Shown one piece after another: positions 17,143 to 24,267 of a stretch of DNA of 64,000 nt. The DNA is from Dellaglioa kimchii (lineage in GTDB: Bacteria > Bacillota > Bacilli > Lactobacillales > Lactobacillaceae). The stretch's first letter is position 1. Every line of letters begins with the position of its first letter. Position numbers and translations under genes: made by a program. The stretch covers positions 620,001 to 684,000 of the forward strand of contig NZ_CP170736.1 of NCBI RefSeq assembly GCF_046115505.1, read 5' to 3'. The notes below the pieces were generated by a model, which saw nothing but the letters and a program-made list of their open reading frames with translations, was not told where the DNA came from and did no database searches.

Positions 17143-18654
17143 CTAGTCTCTTCTTATCTTTTCGGTTGGTTTAGTAGTAGCTAGAGGCAACGAAATTCTG
17201 AATATTGAACCACGCTTCTCAACACTTTCTACCACTAATGTTCCTTTATAACCCATAATGAGTTTTTGTGCGATTGATAATCCAAGACCATTACCGCCTT
17301 TATCACGACTTCTAGCTTTATCAACGCGATAGAAACGATTAAAAACATTTTTTAAGTCATCTTTAGAAATTCCTTCACCAAAATCTTGAATAGCAATTTG
17401 AACCATTTTCATATCTTTTGATGCTGAAATATGAATTTCTTTTCTTGTTTCTGAATATTTAACGGCATTATCCATTAGAATAATTAAAACTTGTTCTAAG
17501 TGATTATGCGATATTTTTACCAAACTTTCTCCATTAAAATCTTCATCTAAAATAAACGTAAAATCGGGATGTATCATTTTAAAATCATTGAAAATTTGTA
17601 AAACAACTAATCGGACATCAACTAACTCATTTTTAAATGTCATCTCTACTTGTTCAGCTCTTGATAAATCAAGCATTTCTTGAACTAAACTCTTCATACG
17701 ATTAATTTCTTGCAAAGATGCTTCAATCGACTCCGCTAGAACTTCCGGATCATCTTTACCCCACCTGTTCAACAATTCCATATGACCTTGAATTATTGCT
17801 ACAGGGGTTCTTAACTCATGTGAGACATCTTCAACAAATTGTTGCTGTTGATCAACGTAGCGCTCCATCCTATCTAGCATACTATTAAACAAGTCCGCCA
17901 AATCAGATAACTCATCATTTCTATGCATATCTGGGACACGTACATGTCCAATTGGTGTTTCGCCTTCATTAATAATATCAATAGTTTCGTTCACTACTTC
18001 AATCGGTCTCAGTAACCAAGATGCCAGGATATACCCTAATATAGCACTACCAAAGGTTGCCGTAATAATTAAAACAATAAAAATTAAAATTAATTTATTA
18101 CTAATTTTATGGTAATTTTCTAAAGCATTAGTTACTTGCGCATACCCAATTTTTTTGCCAGTTTTAGATGAATAAATAGCTCTTCTAGCAACATATCCAT
18201 TTGCGCCATCAATTGTTTGGCTAGTAAACGTCATTTTATTTTTTTTAACAAATGGTACGTTTAAATTTCTTGAAGCAAAAACTTCTTGTTGCTTCAAATT
18301 ATAAACACCTACTGCAATATTTTCTCTTGATAAATTAACAATTACTGCATTTGAGTACAAGTTATTTTCGTCTTTATCTGGTCGAGAATCTGCATTTATC
18401 GGTTTTAAATGTTGTGCAGTACTTGAAATTGTTAAGTCTTGATTTTCACGACTTAACTGTTGCGTCACCGTTCTTAAAGTATCTTGTACATCTTTTTTTT
18501 CTTTATCTAATAAAACGCCACTAAAACTCTGAAAAATAAGCGCAGAAAAAACGGCAAATATAAGTAAAACACCTATTGCCGTTCCTAATGCCCATTTCCA
18601 TTTAAGTGACATACGTCTTACTTCTTTTGGATGCTGGGTTATTTTTTTTCTCAT
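17143..18654 (-). CDS. arlS: Sensor histidine kinase, ArlS type
   Basis: Membrane sensor of a two-component system. In its 503 residues, one membrane helix lies at about 22-45, an extracytoplasmic sensor domain spans 46-185, a second helix lies at 186-212 and a HAMP domain follows. The HisKA domain carries phosphoacceptor His279 in VSHELRTP. The C-terminal ATPase domain has the N box (DNAVKYS), DFGEGI and GNGLGLSIAQKL. The coding start overlaps the regulator's stop by 4 bases, so the two are translationally coupled. Similarity to ArlS/LisK kinases is clear; the stimulus is unknown. Confidence 0.9.
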   Translation of the reverse strand: MRKKITQHPKEVRRMSLKWKWALGTAIGVLLIFAVFSALIFQSFSGVLLDKEKKDVQDTLRTVTQQLSRENQDLTISSTAQHLKPINADSRPDKDENNLYSNAVIVNLSRENIAVGVYNLKQQEVFASRNLNVPFVKKNKMTFTSQTIDGANGYVARRAIYSSKTGKKIGYAQVTNALENYHKISNKLILIFIVLIITATFGSAILGYILASWLLRPIEVVNETIDIINEGETPIGHVRVPDMHRNDELSDLADLFNSMLDRMERYVDQQQQFVEDVSHELRTPVAIIQGHMELLNRWGKDDPEVLAESIEASLQEINRMKSLVQEMLDLSRAEQVEMTFKNELVDVRLVVLQIFNDFKMIHPDFTFILDEDFNGESLVKISHNHLEQVLIILMDNAVKYSETRKEIHISASKDMKMVQIAIQDFGEGISKDDLKNVFNRFYRVDKARSRDKGGNGLGLSIAQKLIMGYKGTLVVESVEKRGSIFRISLPLATTKPTEKIRRD

Positions 18655-19337
18655 GATCTCATTACGTACCCTGTTCCTCTGACCGTTTGAATATAACTTT
18701 CTTCACCGCTACGATCTATTTTATTTCGTAAGTAACGAATATAAACATCCACAACGTTTGTTTCAACTTCTGATTCATATCCCCAAACTTTAGCTAATAA
18801 AACATCTCTAGCTAAAACAACATTAACACTTTCCATTAAAGCTAAAAGTAGTTCATATTCACGTTTTGTTAGCTCAATAACTTCTTCATCACGACGAACA
18901 ACACGATTTTCTTTTTCAATTGTTAAATCACGGTAAGTGACAGTTGTCTGTTTTGCAACATTTTGTTCACCCTCGATATCAATACGACGTAACAATGCAC
19001 GTAAACGCGCCAATAATTCTTCGATTGCAAATGGTTTAACAATATAATCATCTGCTCCATGGTCTAAGCCAGATACGCGATCAATAACTGAATCACGAGC
19101 CGTCATCATAATGATTGGTGTATTTTTAACTTGTCGTACACGGCGACAAACCTCAAGACCATTTAATTCAGGTAACATTAAGTCAAGTAGAATTGAATCC
19201 CAATCTTCATTTAAAGCAGCTTCTAGACCCGTTCGCCCATCAAAATGAACCTCAGTTTCAAATCCTTCATGTTGTAATTCTAATTCAACAAAGCGCGCTA
19301 AATTTTTTTCATCTTCAATTATTAGAATACGACTCAT
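18651..19337 (-). CDS. arlR: OmpR-family response regulator, ArlR type
   Basis: A DNA-binding regulator of 228 residues. The receiver domain (1-118) has the acidic pocket Glu8, Asp9 and Glu10, phosphoacceptor Asp52 in LLDLMLPELNG and the conserved Lys101. The C-terminal OmpR/PhoB winged helix carries the recognition-helix region VETNVVDVYIRYLRNKID. Upstream is a 740-base region without an intact gene, so the regulon cannot be guessed from neighbours. In related bacteria ArlRS-like systems affect adhesion, autolysis and stress responses. Confidence 0.93.
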   Translation of the reverse strand: MSRILIIEDEKNLARFVELELQHEGFETEVHFDGRTGLEAALNEDWDSILLDLMLPELNGLEVCRRVRQVKNTPIIMMTARDSVIDRVSGLDHGADDYIVKPFAIEELLARLRALLRRIDIEGEQNVAKQTTVTYRDLTIEKENRVVRRDEEVIELTKREYELLLALMESVNVVLARDVLLAKVWGYESEVETNVVDVYIRYLRNKIDRSGEESYIQTVRGTGYVMRS

Positions 19338-19608
19338 ATTTTCATGATCTCCTGTTAGTTTTATTTTATTTTCTCATCCATATACACACAATTTTTAACC
19401 GATATCTTACTTTTCTTATTCTACCATTAAATGATATTCTTGCATACACTTTGCACTGCTCAACTCATATAGGTATTCAAGCACTTTTTAACCGTTTTTT
19501 TAATATATTATTAACTAAAAGAGTAATAAAATTAATATAACAAACCGTTAACTTTAAAAAATATATCATTAACGCTTTATTAAAATGAAAACTAAAAATT
19601 GGAATTAG

Positions 19609-19821
19609 TTATTCGATACCAGCAGCATTAATCAGTAATACCGATAATTCAATTATAAATTTTGTCATTTCAATTTCTTTTACAACGTTAACACGGATTT
19701 CTCCATTCAGCATACTCAAAATAACTTCTTCAAAAACCTTATATGAAAAGGTTTTATTCTCTGACAAAATAATTCCACCAAACCACATTATATTTTCTAA
19801 GTGTGCCGTTAAGTTAGGGTA
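19609..19821 (-). pseudogene. C-terminal gene remnant, possibly of a ROK-type sugar kinase
   Basis: A minus-strand frame of 70 codons runs between a stop at 19824 and a stop at 19609. The translation includes NLTAHLENIMWFGGIILSE and ends LLINAAGIE. The LENIMWFGGIILSE segment is laid out like the ROK segment in which the protein's Asn-Pro loop precedes a glycine-rich strand, but the match is weak. The only internal ATG (19788) has no ribosome binding site, and no N-terminal part is found upstream. It is best read as a decayed 3' end of a lost gene; the family assignment is tentative. Confidence 0.35.
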
Positions 19822-19932
19822 TTAGAATATCGAAATTATACCTTAGCGTCTTAAACAAAAGTTGCGAATTCTCTTATTCTATACTACCTCATTGGTGAAC
19901 TATTAAAGTTTTTTTCTTTATTTCAACTGAGA

Positions 19933-19979
19933 ACACAACAAAACCCCTTGAGTTAGATTTTTCTCCAACTCAGGGGGTT
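19933..19979 (-). terminator. Probable terminator of the aldo/keto reductase gene
   Basis: A 13-bp stem with one G-U pair (19942-19954 and 19967-19979) is followed on the minus strand by TTTTGTTGTG. It lies about 100 bases after the reductase stop codon. Confidence 0.6.
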
Positions 19980-20080
19980 CCACTTCAATTAGATAAAATT
20001 ATCCCAAATGTTTCTTTTCCATTATATACTTGTACTTCTATTTTATTTACCTTTGGTAAAATAACTTTACTTCAGGTAAT

Positions 20081-20938
20081 TTATGACAATAATCCCATGA
20101 ACCATTCAACTCTTTCTGGATCATTATGATCAAAGAAGGCAGATTCTTGTTTGTCTAAGGCAGTAATAGTTGCCATGTCTTCCACTGTTAATTCAAAATC
20201 AAATATGTCGATATTTTCTGCCATTCGTTCCGGTCTCACAGATTTAGCAAGTGCTACAATACCACGTTGCATTAACCATTTTAGAATAACTTGTCCAACT
20301 GATTTACCGTATTGTTTACCAATTTTTGACAATGTTTCATTTTTAAATAAGTCTAACCGGCCTTCAGCAAAAGGTGCCCATGCTTCCATTTGAATGCTTA
20401 ATTTTTCATGATAGGCTTCATCCGTTAAACGTTGATTCCATGGATTCACTTCTATTTGGTTAACTTGAACTTTAGCCACACCATTCATATGAGAGAATTC
20501 TATTAATTTTCCGGTATCAAAGTTAGACACCCCAATAGCACGTATTTTCCCAGCAGATTGTGCGGTAGCTAAAGCGCGCCAAGCACCATATACATCACCG
20601 TATGGTTGGTGAATTAAGAATAAGTCTAGATAATCTAACTGCATTCTTTCTAGTGATTCATCAATTGCCTTCATCGCCTTTTCTTCACCAACATGTTGGA
20701 TAAATAATTTGGTTGTGACAAACAACTCTTCTCGTGTCACTAATCCTTCAGTAATTGCTCTTTGGATAGCTTCCCCAGTTTCAACTTCATTTCCATAGGC
20801 AATCGCTGTATCTAGTAATCGATATCCTACTTTAATCGCTTGATAAACTGCCTCTGCAGTTTCTTCTAAAGGAATTTGATACACGCCAAAACCTAGTTGT
20901 GGCATTTTCACTCCATTATTTAATGTAACTGTATTCAT
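20081..20938 (-). CDS. Aldo/keto reductase
   Basis: NAD(P)H-dependent cytosolic oxidoreductase of 285 residues with the AKR beta/alpha barrel. The catalytic tetrad is visible: Asp43 and Tyr48 in LLDTAIAYGNE, Lys77 in VTTKLF and His110 in FLIHQPYGD. The C-terminal LAKSVRPERMAENIDIFDFEL matches the cofactor-binding loop. Bacterial members reduce aldehydes such as methylglyoxal or diketogluconate; the substrate is not determinable. It is expressed from a MerR-type promoter, which suggests induction by reactive carbonyls or another chemical stress. Confidence 0.92.
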   Translation of the reverse strand: MNTVTLNNGVKMPQLGFGVYQIPLEETAEAVYQAIKVGYRLLDTAIAYGNEVETGEAIQRAITEGLVTREELFVTTKLFIQHVGEEKAMKAIDESLERMQLDYLDLFLIHQPYGDVYGAWRALATAQSAGKIRAIGVSNFDTGKLIEFSHMNGVAKVQVNQIEVNPWNQRLTDEAYHEKLSIQMEAWAPFAEGRLDLFKNETLSKIGKQYGKSVGQVILKWLMQRGIVALAKSVRPERMAENIDIFDFELTVEDMATITALDKQESAFFDHNDPERVEWFMGLLS

Positions 20939-20969
20939 TTCAATCGCTCCCTTTTTATTTAATACACTA

Positions 20970-21000
20970 AGTTAAACACTTGGAGTGCACTCAGAGTCAA
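20970..21000 (-). promoter_or_regulatory. MerR-type promoter with operator in the spacer
   Basis: On the minus strand, TTGACT (21000-20995) and TTAACT (20975-20970) are 19 bases apart, two more than normal. The spacer contains an imperfect dyad centred on GAGTGCACTC and ending CCAAG. A long spacer with a central dyad is the hallmark of promoters activated by MerR-family regulators through DNA twisting. No MerR gene lies in the window. Confidence 0.75.
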
Positions 21001-21094
21001 GGATTATGCTATATTATTTTAATATTTGTTTATTTTTCAGCTTTAGGCTACTATTACTATAAGTATTTTAGATTACATATAAGGAGAAAAAGCG

Positions 21095-21625
21095 ATGACA
21101 CCTATTATCACACTTTGCACAATTAATGACTTAGAAATATTACAAAAGATTAGCATTGAAACTTTTACTGATACTTTCGCTGCAGATAACGATCCAAAAG
21201 ATTTACAAGATTTTTTGGATACCGCTTATTCTTTACCACAATTAACGAGTGAATTAAATGATCCAAATGCATTCTTTTACTTCGTACATGTTAATGATGA
21301 GTTAACTGGATATTTAAAATTAAATATTAACGACGCACAAACTGAAGATGACTTTCCGAATGGCTTAGAAATCCAACGCATTTACATTCGTAAAAATCAC
21401 AAAAAGATGGGATTAGGTCAACTTTTATTTGAAAAATCTAAAGAGGTTGCCAAAGAATTAAAAAAAGATCAACTTTGGTTGGGAGTTTGGGAACATAATA
21501 AACCTGCCCTCTCCTTTTATGAAAAACAAGGCTTTACAAAACATAGCCAACATGATTTTGTTTTAGGCGATGATATCCAAACCGATTTTATTTTAGTTCT
21601 AAACAGTAGTGACTCCAAAAATTAA
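21095..21625 (+). CDS. paiA: GNAT acetyltransferase, PaiA-like
   Basis: Cytosolic acetyl-CoA-dependent acetyltransferase of 176 residues. The N-terminal LQKISIETFTDTFAADNDP, the central GLEIQRIYIRKNHKKMGLGQLLFEKS (acetyl-CoA pyrophosphate loop) and LWLGVWEHNKPALSFYEKQGF follow Bacillus PaiA closely. PaiA acetylates polyamines such as spermidine. The ATG has an AAGGAG site. It is divergent from the aldo/keto reductase, with 156 bases between the starts. Polyamine specificity is inferred from family resemblance. Confidence 0.85.
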   Translation: MTPIITLCTINDLEILQKISIETFTDTFAADNDPKDLQDFLDTAYSLPQLTSELNDPNAFFYFVHVNDELTGYLKLNINDAQTEDDFPNGLEIQRIYIRKNHKKMGLGQLLFEKSKEVAKELKKDQLWLGVWEHNKPALSFYEKQGFTKHSQHDFVLGDDIQTDFILVLNSSDSKN

Positions 21626-21632
21626 CCTTTTT

Positions 21633-21660
21633 ATAGAGTGGGAAAATACACTCTATTTTT
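21633..21660 (+). terminator. Terminator of the PaiA-like gene
   Basis: An 8-bp stem (21633-21640 and 21649-21656) followed by TTTT lies 8 bases after the stop codon on the plus strand. Confidence 0.6.
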
Positions 21661-21904
21661 ATACAAATAATTCTTTATATTTTCGGGATTCAATAGATTT
21701 TTTCAGCCTAATTTTTCTTTCATATCCATAAACTAACGTCTTAACGTTAATCCCAATGTGACATATTCATAACGTTCATCTAATAATTATTTTCATATAC
21801 TATTATAAAGTTTAATAGTAAAATTGTATTGATATAGAGTATGTCCATCATAATCTAATTACGCAATATTTCACCAAAAATATTATTTCTGGAGGATTTT
21901 CCAC

Positions 21905-22087
21905 ATGAGTATCTTTTTCGCTCTCTTATTTATTACTACTTTTATCACGTTTTTGGTATATGTTATTAAATTTATTATCGCAAAAATTAACAAAAAGGAT
22001 ACTAATCATGCAAGAAAATTAATATTATTTAGTTTCCTAATCTCATTTATTTTACTCGTTCTAATTGGTATCACTGCACCTTCTTAA
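21905..22087 (+). CDS. Small two-helix membrane protein
   Basis: I do not recognise this 60-residue protein. Two hydrophobic helices (about 3-26 and 38-57) are joined by a Lys-rich loop, IAKINKKDTNHARK, giving a hairpin probably with a cytoplasmic loop. TGGAGG lies 10 bases before the ATG, so it is very likely translated. The layout matches the hairpin unit found twice in the next protein (308 residues), which suggests common descent. Its leader also shares weak similarity with the leaders of the next two genes. Confidence 0.7.
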   Translation: MSIFFALLFITTFITFLVYVIKFIIAKINKKDTNHARKLILFSFLISFILLVLIGITAPS

Positions 22088-22310
22088 AATAGATATACTA
22101 GTGTCAAAAAATCTGAGCATACCTAGTTAACACATCTGTCTTAAAAAGATTAATGTAACTATTCTACTTCAATAATTACTTTGGCTCAGTTTTATACCGT
22201 ATGGTGCCTGGTACCGTTCATATCGTAATCTTTATTTTAATTAACCTAGTTAACTCACTAACATACCCAAATCTACATCCATCTTAACCAAATTATTAGA
22301 GATAATTTTT
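22088..22310. other. Intergenic spacer upstream of the duplicated leader
   Basis: This stretch lies between the 60-residue gene and leader copy A. It contains a GGTACC-centred local inverted repeat near 22195-22230 and AT-rich sequence, with no convincing gene. The longest ATG frame (22201, 28 codons) has no ribosome binding site. Confidence 0.5.
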
Positions 22311-22390
22311 AACGAGTCTATAGATGTTTTAAACAGGCGCAATTCCTGTTACTCGCTTTTCACCACAAAAAAATTTTGGAGGAATTATTT
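22311..22390 (+). repeat. Duplicated leader element, copy A
   Basis: The sequence from AACGAG through a hairpin (AACAGG 22332-22337, loop 22338-22344, CCTGTT 22345-22350), then ACTCGCTTTT and on to TTTGGAGGAATT, aligns with copy B at 23365-23445 with few gaps. The hairpin pairs differ between copies but pairing is kept. An outer CGAGT/ACTCG pair encloses it. It lies directly before the start of the 308-residue gene, so it is probably part of its 5' untranslated region. Confidence 0.65.
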
Positions 22391-23317
22391 ATGGATGTTT
22401 TATTTGCACTTATATTTTTTATTTCAATAGGATTCGTTATTTACTACTCGGTTAAAAGATCTCAATACAAGACGAAAGAACCTGAAACATACAATAGAGT
22501 TAAGAATCGTGTTTGGTATGCTGCCCTAGTTGCTCTTTTCGCAATTGGCGCAGGAGCTGGTGTTATTGGATTTTTTTCTGTAATAGTCTTATTGTCTCTT
22601 GGAACAATAATTTATTACATAATAAAAATGATCCAAACTCGTAAAAAAGATCCTGTCACGTATAATAAAATTAAACATCGTATTTGGTACGCCGTACTAG
22701 TTTTTATTATTTCATATATTATCGTTATTGTATTACCTCAACCTTCTAGCACGACAGCAAACCATACGAATATAGCAAAAGTAGATTCAAGTAAAGAAAA
22801 ACAAGAGCGAGAAAAGAAAAAGCAAGCAGATGAAAGTTCAAAAAAAGAATCTGAAAGCACTGCTAAAGAAGAGTCCGAAAGTACTAAAAAGGAATCCGAA
22901 AGTATTGCTAAAGAAGAGTCTGAAAATACTAAAAAGGAATCCGAAAGTATCGCTAAAGAAAGTTCCGAAAGCGTTAAAGAAGAATCTGAAAACAATAAAC
23001 GTGAAGAAAGTATTCAAAAAGTAAATGATGAAAAAGCAAATGTTGAAAGTACTAAACAAGCAAGTAATGTCGCTGCCAAAGCTCAATCTAAAAAAGCATC
23101 CAATCAACAAAAGCAAACCGTAACTACTCAGCGTAGCACAACAAATTCTGGAGCTAGTCAAGTTACCACTGGTGGAGCTACTATTATTGGTAATACAAAA
23201 TCTAAAATATATCATGTACCAGGTCAAGCTGGTTATCATATGAGTTCGACAAATGCTATAACCTTTCAAAGCGAACAAGAAGCTCAAGCTGCTGGATACA
23301 GAAAATCATTAAGATAA
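22391..23317 (+). CDS. Membrane protein with duplicated helical hairpin, repeat linker and C-terminal sunset-like domain
   Basis: This 308-residue protein has a modular layout. The N-terminal half carries two related units, VIYYSVKRSQYKTKEPETYN and IIYYIIKMIQTRKKDPVTYN, each followed by a hydrophobic RVWYAALV or RIWYAVLV helix. A charged linker follows with three 15-residue repeats rich in Lys, Glu and Ser (residues 153-197), then a Gln/Thr/Ser-rich spacer. The end, TKSKIYHVPGQAGYHM through EAQAAGYRKSLR, resembles the short sunset domain seen at the end of surface and nuclease proteins. The ATG at 22391 is chosen because GGAGG lies 8 bases before it. The function is unknown; a membrane-anchored surface protein is inferred. 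Confidence 0.75.
   Translation: MDVLFALIFFISIGFVIYYSVKRSQYKTKEPETYNRVKNRVWYAALVALFAIGAGAGVIGFFSVIVLLSLGTIIYYIIKMIQTRKKDPVTYNKIKHRIWYAVLVFIISYIIVIVLPQPSSTTANHTNIAKVDSSKEKQEREKKKQADESSKKESESTAKEESESTKKESESIAKEESENTKKESESIAKESSESVKEESENNKREESIQKVNDEKANVESTKQASNVAAKAQSKKASNQQKQTVTTQRSTTNSGASQVTTGGATIIGNTKSKIYHVPGQAGYHMSSTNAITFQSEQEAQAAGYRKSLR
22847..22981 (+). repeat. 45-bp tandem repeat, three imperfect copies, coding
   Basis: Three 45-base units (22847-22891, 22892-22936, 22937-22981) encode the 15-residue repeat ESES[TI]AKE[ES]SE..K. within the linker of the membrane protein. Third-position differences between copies show this is an older duplication than the sftA repeat. Confidence 0.8.
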
Positions 23318-23364
23318 TTTAACTTCAGTAAAAACTACCACTTCTTTTTATAAAAGGATCGACC

Positions 23365-23445
23365 AACGAGCGTATAGATACTTCGAGTGGGTTCAATTCC
23401 CATTACTCGCTTTTTACTATAAAAATCTTTGGAGGAATTTGTATT
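23365..23445 (+). repeat. Duplicated leader element, copy B
   Basis: Counterpart of copy A. The hairpin is AGTGGG (23386-23391), loop TTCAATT, CCCATT (23399-23404), followed by ACTCGCTTTTT and TTTGGAGGAATT. The loop and stem resemble a tRNA T arm (TTCAATT fits the T-loop consensus), but no full tRNA fold exists here. The ACTCGC stem side followed by five T residues could also terminate transcription from the upstream gene. Confidence 0.65.
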
Positions 23446-24012
23446 ATGAATACGAAAATATCAATAGTCGGGATTACTGCAATCACACTACTTTCATTAA
23501 CTGCATGTGGGAACAGCAAGAATACAAGTAAGGATTCTTCATCTTCTGAGGCTGCATCATCTAGTATTATAAAAGCTAAAAAGGAATCAAGTAAGAAAGA
23601 GTCCATAAAAAAAGCAACTTCCGAAAGTAAAGCATCATCAGAATCAGCTGCTCAAACATCTAGCATCTCAGCTGCAAGTTCTTCAATTACCGCAGCTGAA
23701 AGTTCTATTGCCGCAAGCTCTTCTAGTATTGAGGCTGAGAAAAATAACGTTACTACCACCGAAAAATCTACAAGTTCATCTACATCAACTAAGATGACGC
23801 AATCAAAAGCTGAATCACTTGCTTTAAAGTATTTTAACTCATTCAATAATGAAACAAACGGCTGGACACCAAAAGTTAAATCGAGTGCTACTTTAGACAC
23901 CGGTCATTCATATGCTATATCTGTCTTCGATACTGAGACTCATATGATTGAAGTTGACGTTGACAAATCAACTGGAAAAGTCACTTCTCCAAATTTAGAA
24001 TATCAACGTTAA
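23446..24012 (+). CDS. Ser/Ala-rich lipoprotein with a small C-terminal domain
   Basis: This is an unrecognised lipoprotein of 188 residues. A signal peptide ends in SLTAC, with Cys21 the likely lipidated residue. A low-complexity linker rich in Ser, Ala, Lys and Glu follows (about 22-123). The C-terminal 70 residues (from MTQSKAESLALKYFNSF to the end) look folded and resemble a single PepSY-like alpha/beta module: a helix, then strands in SYAISVFDTETHMIEVDVDKSTGKV. PepSY modules bind or inhibit extracellular peptidases, but this link is weak. GGAGG lies 9 bases before the ATG. It shares its leader with the preceding gene. Confidence 0.75.
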   Translation: MNTKISIVGITAITLLSLTACGNSKNTSKDSSSSEAASSSIIKAKKESSKKESIKKATSESKASSESAAQTSSISAASSSITAAESSIAASSSSIEAEKNNVTTTEKSTSSSTSTKMTQSKAESLALKYFNSFNNETNGWTPKVKSSATLDTGHSYAISVFDTETHMIEVDVDKSTGKVTSPNLEYQR

Positions 24013-24059
24013 TTTATAAATAGTTTTAAGGATTTTGTAGTTGTCAATTTTAAATTGTT

Positions 24060-24120
24060 TTACATAGAGTCGGTGCCTCCTTTAATAACCTTGGAGATCT
24101 ACTCGGTCGTTCCAATGTAA
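24060..24120 (+). repeat. Nested inverted repeats after the lipoprotein gene
   Basis: Three nested complementary pairs occur: TTACAT/ATGTAA (24060-24065 and 24115-24120), GAGT/ACTC (24067-24070 and 24101-24104) and CTCC/GGAG (24077-24080 and 24093-24096). The GAGT...ACTCG pair recalls the outer stem of leader copies A and B, so this could be a third, diverged copy without a gene after it. No T run follows. Confidence 0.35.
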
Positions 24121-24197
24121 GGATTACTCAAATCTATATAGCAGTAACTTCAAAATTATTACAGTATTTAGATACTTAACTCAAACGTAACCAAAAG

Positions 24198-24248
24198 AAA
24201 AAAGGCCTATCTAACAACTTTTAAATCGTTGTTAGATAGGCCTTTTTT
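24198..24248. terminator. Terminator of gnd (bidirectional)
   Basis: A perfect 21-bp inverted repeat (24198-24218 and 24228-24248) with A and T runs on either side lies just after gnd on the minus strand. It also faces transcription from the lipoprotein gene. Confidence 0.93.
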
Positions 24249-24267
24249 AGTATATTTATTAACTTTT

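Larger units (their letters stand above)
19338..20080. other. Gene-poor AT-rich stretch
   Basis: About 740 bases between arlR and the aldo/keto reductase hold no intact gene. The left third is an AT-rich upstream region that should contain the arlRS promoter. The middle holds the 70-codon remnant at 19609-19821. The right part holds a terminator-like hairpin (19933-19979). The rest shows nothing recognisable. Confidence 0.7.

Noticed and set aside
22201..22287. 28-codon frame starting ATGGTGCCTGG
   Set aside because: No ribosome binding site and no recognisable protein character; it lies in the spacer before leader A.
22738..23287. Overlapping antisense and alternate-frame reading frames in the 308-residue gene
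   Set aside because: They result from the repetitive Lys/Glu/Ser codons, have no ribosome binding sites and conflict with a well-supported gene.
23318..23445. Complete tRNA gene
   Set aside because: Only a T-arm-like piece is present; no acceptor 5' strand, D arm or anticodon arm can be folded.
19338..24250. Prophage or integrative element
   Set aside because: No integrase, transposase, phage structural gene or clear attachment repeats are present; the only direct repeats are the two leaders.
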